Source: UBA7239 sp964509075 (GTDB lineage Bacteria; Pseudomonadota; Gammaproteobacteria; Pseudomonadales; UBA7239). From it: DNA of 64,000 bases. Below the pieces are notes generated by a model. The model was not told where the DNA came from. It did not search any database and worked only from the letters and a program-made list of their open reading frames with translations. The position numbers and the translations under genes are program-made. This document shows, piece by piece, positions 1-7,259 of the stretch (positions within the stretch are counted from its first letter, which is position 1; every line of letters begins with the position of its first letter). The DNA is taken from the NCBI GenBank assembly GCA_964509075.1, contig CAZDWC010000010.1, positions 62,001-126,000 on the forward strand, written 5' to 3'.

Positions 1-57
1 AAAGCCATACGCAGTGGCGCAGATCTGGTGATGGACCTGCCCCAGGAAAAATTCTGA
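1..57 (+). CDS. C-terminal end of an unidentified protein (partial)
   Basis: An open frame enters from the left edge and ends at a TGA at 55-57. It gives 18 residues ending in DLVMDLPQEKF. The family cannot be recognised from so short a tail. It converges on the cytochrome-like gene, whose stop lies 10 bp further on, so both 3' ends share a very short gap without an obvious hairpin. Coding status is inferred only from the open frame and the sensible gene spacing. Confidence 0.45.
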   Translation, partial: KAIRSGADLVMDLPQEKF

Positions 58-67
58 GACCGGGTTT

Positions 68-1483
68 TTAAAGCATATCGCGCAGCCATTGATACATCGC
101 GGCATTTTCCTCCTCGGTCAATGGCCCCAGTGGCGGCATGGCCGGTAAGGTGCGCGAATAAACAGAAGGCACCAGCGTCTTGAGATCCTGCCCGATGGTG
201 AACACAAAAGGATTGGGAAGACTGTACTCGTAATAGCCATCGCGATCTTCATGCGCATTCATCAACGCCACAATGGATTTGGCATGAAAGCGAAACAAAG
301 GATTGCGCACCGAACCGACGGCATGACATTCGGTACAGGCAGTGATCGCCAACGGCTCAGCTTCGTGTGCATCCAGCACGGGTTGGTTCAGGGGCCAGTC
401 TGTCGTCACAACACCGTAAGTCAGCTGTCGTTGGTTGAATGCCCGCAGCAAAGCCCATTCCTCGGGCCCGGGTTCCGGAACAGTTGCCCAACGTCGCGGC
501 CTGAGACGCAGAGGGCCCGCAGTATGACAACTCATGCAATCGCGCATATCGGCATCAACAATCTCAAACGGATTCCGCAACAGCTCCTGGGCAATGTAGC
601 GTTTTGGGGACTGGAAAATCCATCGGTTGGTCATGTCCGGCTGTTTGAAAAAATGCGTCCTGTATTGTGGGTCTTTCCTGTCAACCACAATGATGAACAA
701 GCTGGCATTGGGAAAACGATGATGTTGTTTCAGCGTGGCCACATCGGCAAAAATCTCCTCCTGTCGCGCCTGGCGCAGAGTCCAGATATCCAGATCCCCG
801 TCTTCCATGAAAGCCACCTGGTTGAGCAGGTAATTCTGGTAAGACAGAAACGTTACTGACGGCAGACTGTCAAAGGCATACTGCTGCTTGTCCAGCTGTT
901 CCAACCGCGCCTTTATCCATGCACGCCTTTCCGCATCCGACTGCAACAAAACCGGCACAGCAGCATTTGCACACCCGGCACTGTTATTGCGCCAGCGAAC
1001 AATCTGCGCAGGCGTGAGCGACAAACCTTCGGAAACCAACAAGTACGCCAGCACAGCGTCAATCTCTGCACCCGCCTGCGCGGCAGCCACTACTGGATCA
1101 ACACCGGAACGCTGCTGCCAGGCCGGCATCGGATACACCGGGTTGCCGTTTAAAACCAGCTGGTGCACACGCTCATATTCGGTCGCAAATTCGCGGTAAG
1201 CCGCAGCACATCTGGCTGCGTAGGCAGCCTCGCCAAAGCGCGCTTCCCTGTCCTGCAGGATCGCAGCCAGTGCGCGCAACTTGGTGAGGATGCGCGCACG
1301 CGGCGGTCGCTCGAAGTCGACACCCGCAAACGCCGGACCATCTTCCACTGCAGGGGTATGGCAGGCATTGCAGGCAGATTGCTCGAACAACTGTCGCCCG
1401 GCCTCGTGCCATGCCGATTCAGCCGCAAGCACAGCGCCACACCAGGCAGACAATACGATTGTCGCAATCCATTTTCTCGGCAT
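68..1483 (-). CDS. Exported multihaem c-type cytochrome-like protein
   Basis: Encodes 471 residues from the chosen ATG, which opens a signal peptide (MPRKWIATIVLSAW...AVLAA, cleavage near residue 21). The open frame extends 30 codons further upstream, but that would bury the signal peptide. Three CXXCH haem c motifs are visible: CNACH at residues 38-42, CMSCH near 316 and CTECH near 381. A region of about 270 residues without haem motifs separates the first from the other two. The protein is therefore predicted to be periplasmic and to bind up to three c-type haems, with electron transfer the likely role. No named family was recognised. It is divergent from rpe; the two start codons are about 90 bp apart. 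Haem attachment is well supported by the motifs; the redox partner and substrate are unknown. Confidence 0.72.
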   Translation of the reverse strand: MPRKWIATIVLSAWCGAVLAAESAWHEAGRQLFEQSACNACHTPAVEDGPAFAGVDFERPPRARILTKLRALAAILQDREARFGEAAYAARCAAAYREFATEYERVHQLVLNGNPVYPMPAWQQRSGVDPVVAAAQAGAEIDAVLAYLLVSEGLSLTPAQIVRWRNNSAGCANAAVPVLLQSDAERRAWIKARLEQLDKQQYAFDSLPSVTFLSYQNYLLNQVAFMEDGDLDIWTLRQARQEEIFADVATLKQHHRFPNASLFIIVVDRKDPQYRTHFFKQPDMTNRWIFQSPKRYIAQELLRNPFEIVDADMRDCMSCHTAGPLRLRPRRWATVPEPGPEEWALLRAFNQRQLTYGVVTTDWPLNQPVLDAHEAEPLAITACTECHAVGSVRNPLFRFHAKSIVALMNAHEDRDGYYEYSLPNPFVFTIGQDLKTLVPSVYSRTLPAMPPLGPLTEEENAAMYQWLRDML

Positions 1484-1533
1484 ATCAGCGATCGCCAGCC
1501 CGGTTATTGTCGCGAAAGTATATCGCTGTGACA

Positions 1534-1542
1534 TGCTAGAAT
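1534..1542 (+). promoter_or_regulatory. Extended -10 element of the rpe promoter
   Basis: TGCTAGAAT lies 30 bp upstream of the rpe ATG and matches an extended -10 (TGN-TATAAT type, TAGAAT core at 1537-1542). No good -35 hexamer stands 17 bp upstream, which is tolerated when the extended -10 is present. The call rests on sequence match and position only. Confidence 0.4.
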
Positions 1543-1571
1543 CCTGCTTCATTTTACGAGGCCAACGCTCC

Positions 1572-2246
1572 ATGACCCGCGATTACTGGATTGCCCCGTC
1601 GATTCTTTCCGCAGACTTCGCCCGCCTGGGCGAAGAGGTTGAACGTGTACTGAGCGCCGGTGCCGATGTCGTGCATTTCGATGTCATGGACAATCACTAT
1701 GTACCCAACCTCACCATCGGCCCCATGGTCTGCAAGGCACTGCGCAGCTACGGCATCACCGCGCCCATCGACGTACATCTGATGGTGAAGCCGGTGGATC
1801 GTATCATCGGCGATTTCATCGAAGCCGGTGCCAGCATCATTACCTTCCACCCGGAAGCCTCCGAACATATCGACCGCTCGTTGCAACTGATCCGCGCAGG
1901 CGGCTGCAAGGCGGGCCTCGTGCTGAATCCTGCCACAACCCCCGAGTGTCTGTCCTATGTGATGGACAAGCTGGACATGATCCTGTTGATGTCGGTCAAC
2001 CCCGGCTTTGGCGGCCAGTCGTTCATTCCTTCAACACTCGACAAACTGCGCATCGTTCGTCAGTTGATTGATGACAGCGGCTATGACATCCGGCTTGAAG
2101 TGGATGGCGGAGTGAGCGAAAAAAATATCGCGGAAATTGCCAGAGCCGGAGCAGATACTTTCGTTGCGGGTTCAGCGATATTCAACAAACCCGACTACAA
2201 GACCGTGATCGACACCATGCGCGCTGCGCTGGCCAACCTGCGTTGA
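1572..2246 (+). CDS. rpe: Ribulose-phosphate 3-epimerase
   Basis: A 224-residue protein, the usual family length, starting MTRDYWIAPSILSADFARLG. It interconverts D-ribulose 5-phosphate and D-xylulose 5-phosphate in the cytoplasmic pentose phosphate and Calvin-type pathways. Family signatures are clear: the N-terminal APSILSADF strand, VVHFDVMDNHYVPNLTIGP with the metal-ligand His and Asp, IDVHLMV, MSVNPGFGGQ, and LEVDGGV with the catalytic Asp near the end. The open frame continues 97 codons upstream, but homology begins exactly at this ATG. The next gene follows after 13 bp with a good ribosome-binding site and may be co-transcribed. Confidence 0.96.
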   Translation: MTRDYWIAPSILSADFARLGEEVERVLSAGADVVHFDVMDNHYVPNLTIGPMVCKALRSYGITAPIDVHLMVKPVDRIIGDFIEAGASIITFHPEASEHIDRSLQLIRAGGCKAGLVLNPATTPECLSYVMDKLDMILLMSVNPGFGGQSFIPSTLDKLRIVRQLIDDSGYDIRLEVDGGVSEKNIAEIARAGADTFVAGSAIFNKPDYKTVIDTMRAALANLR

Positions 2247-2259
2247 AAGGAGCATCAAG

Positions 2260-2724
2260 ATGAAAACCATTGAGCCGTACAGTGAAAAACAGGAAAAATT
2301 CGGCAGCTGGCTGATCAAGAACATCGGCAAGTGGCAGGTGTCCGTCTATCGCGCCACTGGCGGGCGCGTGTGGAATAAATTCCTCGGCGCACCGGTTTCT
2401 ATTCTCACCAGCATCGGTCACAAATCGGGTGAAGTGCGTCGCACACCATTGTTGTACCTGGAGCAAGGCGAAACAGTGGTGATTGCCGCATCCAAGGGCG
2501 GCATGTCAAAGCCGCCGATATGGATGTTCAACCTGCAAAAAACACCCGATTGTGAAATACAGATCGGCCCGCGCAACCGCCTGATGCGCGCACGCGTGGC
2601 CAGCGAAGAAGAAGAAAAAGACCTGTGGCCGAAACTCACGGCCATTTATGCCGACTTTGATGAATACCGCACGCGCACTGCCGGCGTGCGCCATATCCCT
2701 CTGTTTATTCTGGAGCCGCGCTAA
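2260..2724 (+). CDS. Deazaflavin-dependent nitroreductase-family (DUF385-type) protein
   Basis: A 154-residue cytoplasmic protein preceded by AAAGGAG at a good distance. The core VSILTSIGHKSGEVRRTPLLYLEQGETVVIAASKGG, followed by PIWMFNLQKTPDCEIQIG, is the pattern of the nitroreductase/quinone-reductase family that includes Mycobacterium Ddn, a split-barrel fold binding cofactor F420 or flavin. The reaction here cannot be assigned: members outside Actinobacteria may use another cofactor or be uncharacterised. It follows rpe by 13 bp. Its 3' end overlaps the convergent membrane-protein gene by 20 bp. Family assignment is confident; F420 dependence is only a family inference. Confidence 0.85.
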   Translation: MKTIEPYSEKQEKFGSWLIKNIGKWQVSVYRATGGRVWNKFLGAPVSILTSIGHKSGEVRRTPLLYLEQGETVVIAASKGGMSKPPIWMFNLQKTPDCEIQIGPRNRLMRARVASEEEEKDLWPKLTAIYADFDEYRTRTAGVRHIPLFILEPR

Positions 2725-4402
2725 CTGCCACTGCCGCGTCCAACTGGATGCGGCAGCGCTCACCATCGTTGTTTTGTCCCCATAATTGCAAATCATGCAA
2801 ACGCACATCTGCAGGCAGGTGTGTGTACAGCAATACTTGTGTTGCCGGCAACCACGGCTGCGGCAACAGCAGCATCCAATCCGCCCAAGCAATGTCTCGC
2901 AAGGGTGTTGACCAGCCTTTGAAACGCACACGAGCAGGGACTGCTGCACCTGCATACATCTCACCTTGTGCATCAACCGCAACAAACCCCTGCAGAGCCG
3001 CACCGTTGGCGTCACGAGCACGCAGAACATAATCGACATACGCGCCCTTGGTAACTGCTGTACGTCGCAACAACGTTGCCGAACAATCTCGCCCTTCCAC
3101 TGCAGCCAGCAATGGCAGTGCATCCACGTGATAAATATCCAGGTGCTGCGCCTTGAGATAGTCACTGTTTATCTGCAACGAACGCTCACTGCCAACCATC
3201 GCATTGAGACGCAAACCCGCGAGATGCGCAAAATTACCATTGCGCGCCACAACACTGGCAAGCTCCATCCTGCCTGCGTGATCGGCGCCAACTGCCACTG
3301 CAGACAAACCCGCACACACCAGACCCAAACCGCATACCAGAGACAGCGTGCGAAACAGCAACACAGACATCCCAGACAACTTCAGCAAGGTCATCAACCA
3401 CAACGGAGCAATGTAAACATAGTAGCGACTGAGATCCGCATCCGCCCCCAGAAAACGGTAACGCCCCCACATCACCGTCAACGCAATCAGCATGAAATAC
3501 ACCAGCAAGACATCGCACAATGACACAGCGCGATACTTCAAACAGCCCCATACTGCAAATAAAAAAACAAGCGCAGGGAGAAGCCCAAGCCAGCGAAAAC
3601 CGGAAGACCATGCACTGAAAGGAAAGGATAAATAGCGCAATAACAAATCGGGTGCCGACCAGAAAAAACCGTTTACCTGCAGATGGGCATCATCAGGAAT
3701 GGCATCCGGCTTGAGCAACAGCGATACAGGCAGAACAAAAAGACCGTACGCCAGCAAAATTTGCCAACGCTCACGACGACACAACAACAGAAAAGCAAAC
3801 GCCAGCAACGACGCCAAACCCGAACCGCAAGATAATCCTGCGAGCAGCAACAGCACGCAGGCTAACAGCAAAGTCTTTAACGACAATACAACCGCTGACA
3901 ATGTCGCGACACGGAATGCCAGCAAGGAAAAAAACACCGCGAAATAATGTTGTAGCAGGAAGTCCCACTCAATCACCAGTGTCTGCAGACCATTAAACAG
4001 AACCACCAGCGCCAGCAAAAACCACTGCTCATGTTTAACAGCCTTCACAGCAGGCAACAGCAACGACAACGACAAAAACAGATTCAGCAGACACAAGAAG
4101 AAGGAACAAGCTTTCAGCAGCACACCACTCGCTGCAAAAAAATGGAAGTTGAGCCAGAAAAAAAACTTGGGCACCAGTAACACATGCACGGCTGCATATT
4201 TCCGCAACAACTCATGCAGGAATGCAGGCGTATCCATGTCACCCAGCTGCCGATATGCCGAGAACATGTCCCACATATCCCCAAGGATACCCGGCGCGTG
4301 CACGCGCCACTGCCAGTAGACTGACAGCAGCAACCAGAGAACAGAAAAAAATTTCAGTGGCAAGGGCAGCGCGCGCAGGACATGTTTCAGTTCACTGCGC
4401 AC
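2705..4402 (-). CDS. Polytopic membrane protein of unknown function
   Basis: A 565-residue protein starting at GTG; AAAGGAG stands 7 bases upstream and fixes the start. It has roughly ten or more hydrophobic segments (for example LLKFFSVLWLLLSVYW near the start and repeated Leu/Val/Phe-rich helices to about residue 360), then a soluble C-terminal part of about 190 residues. The layout of many membrane helices, an aromatic-rich first periplasmic loop and a C-terminal soluble domain recalls GT-C-type glycosyltransferases, but no catalytic motif was identified. It lies 12 bp downstream of thrC on the same strand, so it is probably in the hom-thrC transcript. It may be compared with the similarly built protein at 49708-51153. 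Confidence 0.8.
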   Translation of the reverse strand: MRSELKHVLRALPLPLKFFSVLWLLLSVYWQWRVHAPGILGDMWDMFSAYRQLGDMDTPAFLHELLRKYAAVHVLLVPKFFFWLNFHFFAASGVLLKACSFFLCLLNLFLSLSLLLPAVKAVKHEQWFLLALVVLFNGLQTLVIEWDFLLQHYFAVFFSLLAFRVATLSAVVLSLKTLLLACVLLLLAGLSCGSGLASLLAFAFLLLCRRERWQILLAYGLFVLPVSLLLKPDAIPDDAHLQVNGFFWSAPDLLLRYLSFPFSAWSSGFRWLGLLPALVFLFAVWGCLKYRAVSLCDVLLVYFMLIALTVMWGRYRFLGADADLSRYYVYIAPLWLMTLLKLSGMSVLLFRTLSLVCGLGLVCAGLSAVAVGADHAGRMELASVVARNGNFAHLAGLRLNAMVGSERSLQINSDYLKAQHLDIYHVDALPLLAAVEGRDCSATLLRRTAVTKGAYVDYVLRARDANGAALQGFVAVDAQGEMYAGAAVPARVRFKGWSTPLRDIAWADWMLLLPQPWLPATQVLLYTHLPADVRLHDLQLWGQNNDGERCRIQLDAAVAVSAAPE

Positions 4403-4414
4403 GTCTTTGCTCCT

Positions 4415-5809
4415 TTATGGCCGGATATGCGCAGCCATGAACTGCTGCACGGCGGCGAGATCTTTCGGCAGCACAGCGCAACGTTCTTCACGCTCGAACA
4501 GATCTTTCATGTGCAGAGGCAATGGCGGATCAACAGGATAGCCGGCCTTGCGCACCGCATCAGGAAACTTGGCCGGATGTGCTGTCGCCAGTGTAATGAC
4601 CGGCAAATCCTGCGACTTGCGGCACGCACGCGCCGCTTTCACGCCAATCCCCGAGTGTGGGTCCAGCAGGTATTCACTCTCGGCCAGCACATCGGCAATG
4701 ACCTTGCAGGTCTGCTCGTCATCAACGGCCAGACTGGCAAACAGCTCACGCGCTTTCGCAAACCGCGCAGCATCTATCGACACCGAGCCTTTGCCGAAAT
4801 CCGCCATCAACTTGTCAATCGCAGCACCGTCGCGATCGTGCAACTCGAACAACATGCGTTCGAAGTTGCTGGAGATCATGATGTCCATGCTCGGCGACAA
4901 GGTGTGCATCAACTCGGTTTTCTCGAGTTTGTTGCCACTCATGAAGCGGTGCAGGATATCGTTGCGATTGGTGGCAATAATCAGCTGCTCGATCGGCAAG
5001 CCCATGCGCTTTGCTACATAACCGGCAAAAATATCACCGAAGTTGCCGGTCGGCACCGAGAACTGCATGGCGCGATGTGGCGCTCCCAACTGCACGGCTG
5101 CATAGAAGTAATACACCACCTGCGCCATGATGCGCGCCCAGTTGATGGAGTTCACTGCCACCAGCGGTTTGCCATTGAGAAATGACTGATCCGCAAAAGA
5201 ATCTTTCACCATCTGCTGGCAATCATCAAAATTGCCTTGCACGGCAATGTTGTGGATGTTCGGCGCCAGCACTGTGGTCATCTGCCGGCGCTGCACGTCG
5301 GATACGCGTTGATGCGGATGCAGAATAAAAATATCGATATTTTCACAGCGGCGGCAACCTTCAATCGCAGCCGAGCCTGTATCACCCGACGTCGCACCCA
5401 TAATCACCACACGCTCCTTGCGTTTGGCGAGTACTGCATCCAGCAGGCGGCCGAGCAATTGCAGCGCAACATCTTTAAACGCCAGTGTCGGGCCGTGAAA
5501 CAGTTCCAGCACCCATTCATTGCTGTTCAACTGCACCAGCGGCGTCACCGCAGGATGACGGAAGGTGGTGTACGTGTCGCGGATAATCGCTTCGAGTTTC
5601 GATTGCTCAATCGCACCATCGACAAAAGGCGAAATCACCTTGATGGCGACATCGCTGTACGAGAGCCCGGACCAGCTGGCAATTTCCTCGCGCGAAAACT
5701 GCGGGTATTGCTCCGGCACATACAGGCCGCCATCAACAGCAAGACCGGCGAGCAAAACTTCTTCAAAATCCAGTACGGGCGCGCGCCCGCGAGTACTTAC
5801 ATATTTCAT
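4415..5809 (-). CDS. thrC: Threonine synthase
   Basis: A 464-residue PLP enzyme converting O-phospho-L-homoserine to L-threonine. It starts MKYVSTRGRAPVLDFEEVLLAGLAVDGGLYVPE, the typical N-terminal domain of the longer (yeast/Pseudomonas) threonine synthase class. Other signatures are HGPTLAFKD, with the Schiff-base Lys in AFKD, then ATSGDTGSAA and FSVPTGNFGDIFAGYVAKRMGLP. GAGGG sits just upstream of the ATG. It follows hom after 47 bp, which contains a perfect stem-loop, and precedes a membrane-protein gene by 12 bp. This is the standard hom-thrC arrangement of Pseudomonas-type bacteria. Confidence 0.96.
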   Translation of the reverse strand: MKYVSTRGRAPVLDFEEVLLAGLAVDGGLYVPEQYPQFSREEIASWSGLSYSDVAIKVISPFVDGAIEQSKLEAIIRDTYTTFRHPAVTPLVQLNSNEWVLELFHGPTLAFKDVALQLLGRLLDAVLAKRKERVVIMGATSGDTGSAAIEGCRRCENIDIFILHPHQRVSDVQRRQMTTVLAPNIHNIAVQGNFDDCQQMVKDSFADQSFLNGKPLVAVNSINWARIMAQVVYYFYAAVQLGAPHRAMQFSVPTGNFGDIFAGYVAKRMGLPIEQLIIATNRNDILHRFMSGNKLEKTELMHTLSPSMDIMISSNFERMLFELHDRDGAAIDKLMADFGKGSVSIDAARFAKARELFASLAVDDEQTCKVIADVLAESEYLLDPHSGIGVKAARACRKSQDLPVITLATAHPAKFPDAVRKAGYPVDPPLPLHMKDLFEREERCAVLPKDLAAVQQFMAAHIRP

Positions 5810-5825
5810 ACTACCCTCACCCTGC

Positions 5826-5849
5826 CCCTCTCCCGCAGGCGGGAGAGGG
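5826..5849. repeat. Perfect 10-bp stem-loop between hom and thrC (REP-like)
   Basis: Arms CCCTCTCCCG and CGGGAGAGGG enclose the loop CAGG. No T-run follows on either strand, so it is not a normal intrinsic terminator. GC-rich palindromes of this composition recur between genes in many proteobacterial genomes, so a REP-like repeat or an mRNA stabiliser inside the operon is likely. Only one copy was noticed here. Confidence 0.55.
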
Positions 5850-5856
5850 AAAACTG

Positions 5857-7164
5857 TTAGCTACCCAACGACTCCACACGCAATTTCACGACTGGCGCAA
5901 CCATGAAAGCCTTGCTTTCAATTTCGCCAATCACGGCATTGGCCGTGCTTTCCTGAATCACATTGGTGATCAGCACGATATTGACTTGCGTTTCACCGCG
6001 CTGCGGCTCTTTCTGGATAATCGCTTCAATACTGATGCCGGCCCGACTGAGAATCTGCGTCAGTTCCGACATCACACCCGGCTTGTCGGCCACGCGCATG
6101 CGCAAGTAATAACCGGAGTGGATCTGCGCAATCGGCAGGATCGTGCGCTCGCGAATCGCGGAAGGCACAAAGCCCATGTACGGCACAGGCAGGTTGTTGC
6201 CGTGTGACACGGCGCGGGCGATATCGACGATATCAGCAATCACCGCAGACGCCGTCGGCTCGCTGCCGGCACCAGCGCCGCTGTATACCGTGGGGCCAAC
6301 AGCATCGCCCATCACCATCACCGCATTTTTTACACCATCAACCTTGGCGATCAGACTGTCTTCCGGCACCAGTGTCGGGTTGACACGCAACTCCACACCT
6401 TCTGCACTTTCACGCGCAATGCCGAGATGCTTGATGCGATAACCCAGTTCTTCGGCGTAGCGAATATCTTCCTGCGTAATGGTGGTGACACCTTCCGTAT
6501 AAATGCGTTTGATTTCCAGCGGCATGCCGAAGGCAATCGACGCCAGAATCACCAGCTTGTGCGCGGCATCAATACCTTCGACATCAAACGTCGGATCGGC
6601 TTCGGCATAACCGAGCGCCTGCGCTTCTTTCAATACATCGTCGAACGCGCGGCCCTTGTCGCGCATTTCCGTCAGGATGAAATTGGTGGTGCCATTGATG
6701 ATACCCGCCACCCATTCGATGCGATTGGCAACGAGACCGTCACGCAATGCCTTGATGATGGGAATGCCGCCGGCCACAGCCGCTTCATACGCCACTGCAA
6801 CATTGGCAGCGGCCGCAGCCGTGAAAATTTCCTCACCGTGATGCGCAATCAAAGCCTTGTTGGCGGTGACCACATGCTTGCCATGGCGAATCGCCTCCAG
6901 CACCAGTTCGCGCGCGACATCAGTGCCGCCAATCAACTCGACCACGATGTCCACGGCCGGATCACGCGCTACGGCAAACAGGTCTTCGCTGACACGCACC
7001 GCATCCAGTGCACACGCATGTGTATTACGACGCGCTCCGACATGAATGACATTGACATCGCAACCGGCGCGGGCGCCGATCAGCTGCGCATTGCGCAACA
7101 GGATATTGAACACACCGCTACCGACGGTGCCGAGGCCACACAGACCCACAGTCACTTTTTTCAC
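5857..7164 (-). CDS. hom: Homoserine dehydrogenase
   Basis: A 435-residue enzyme reducing aspartate semialdehyde to homoserine with NAD(P)H, feeding threonine and methionine synthesis. The start is read as MKKVTVGLCGLGTVGSG at a GTG (7162-7164) with GAGG upstream; the frame has another GTG two codons earlier. Domains in order are the Rossmann motif GLCGLGTVGSG, the catalytic region with NGTTNFIL and EAQALGYAEADPTFDVEGIDAAHKL, and a C-terminal ACT domain (YLRMRVADKPGVMSELTQILSRAGISIE) expected to give threonine feedback control. thrC follows on the same strand. A 16-bp perfect palindrome lies just upstream. Confidence 0.96.
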   Translation of the reverse strand: MKKVTVGLCGLGTVGSGVFNILLRNAQLIGARAGCDVNVIHVGARRNTHACALDAVRVSEDLFAVARDPAVDIVVELIGGTDVARELVLEAIRHGKHVVTANKALIAHHGEEIFTAAAAANVAVAYEAAVAGGIPIIKALRDGLVANRIEWVAGIINGTTNFILTEMRDKGRAFDDVLKEAQALGYAEADPTFDVEGIDAAHKLVILASIAFGMPLEIKRIYTEGVTTITQEDIRYAEELGYRIKHLGIARESAEGVELRVNPTLVPEDSLIAKVDGVKNAVMVMGDAVGPTVYSGAGAGSEPTASAVIADIVDIARAVSHGNNLPVPYMGFVPSAIRERTILPIAQIHSGYYLRMRVADKPGVMSELTQILSRAGISIEAIIQKEPQRGETQVNIVLITNVIQESTANAVIGEIESKAFMVAPVVKLRVESLGS

Positions 7165-7183
7165 AACCACCTCGCTCGCAATA

Positions 7184-7218
7184 GCAAGGGGTCAGACCCT
7201 GCGGGTCTGACCCCTTGC
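7184..7218. repeat. Perfect 16-bp inverted repeat upstream of hom
   Basis: Arms GCAAGGGGTCAGACCC and GGGTCTGACCCCTTGC flank the three bases TGC. It lies between the 3' end of the GGDEF-EAL gene and the hom start, both on the minus strand. It lacks a T-run on that strand. The GGGTCAGACCC core is a palindrome seen repeatedly in intergenic regions of many proteobacteria, so a mobile or REP-like repeat unit is the best reading. A role as a factor-independent terminator without U-tract remains possible. Confidence 0.6.
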
Positions 7219-7259
7219 CGTAAATCAGGGTGGCATTGTAACGCAGGAAAACAGACGTA

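Noticed and set aside
7184..7218. 16-bp palindrome as intrinsic terminator of the GGDEF-EAL gene
   Set aside because: No U-run follows the stem on the minus strand; a REP-like repeat explains it better.
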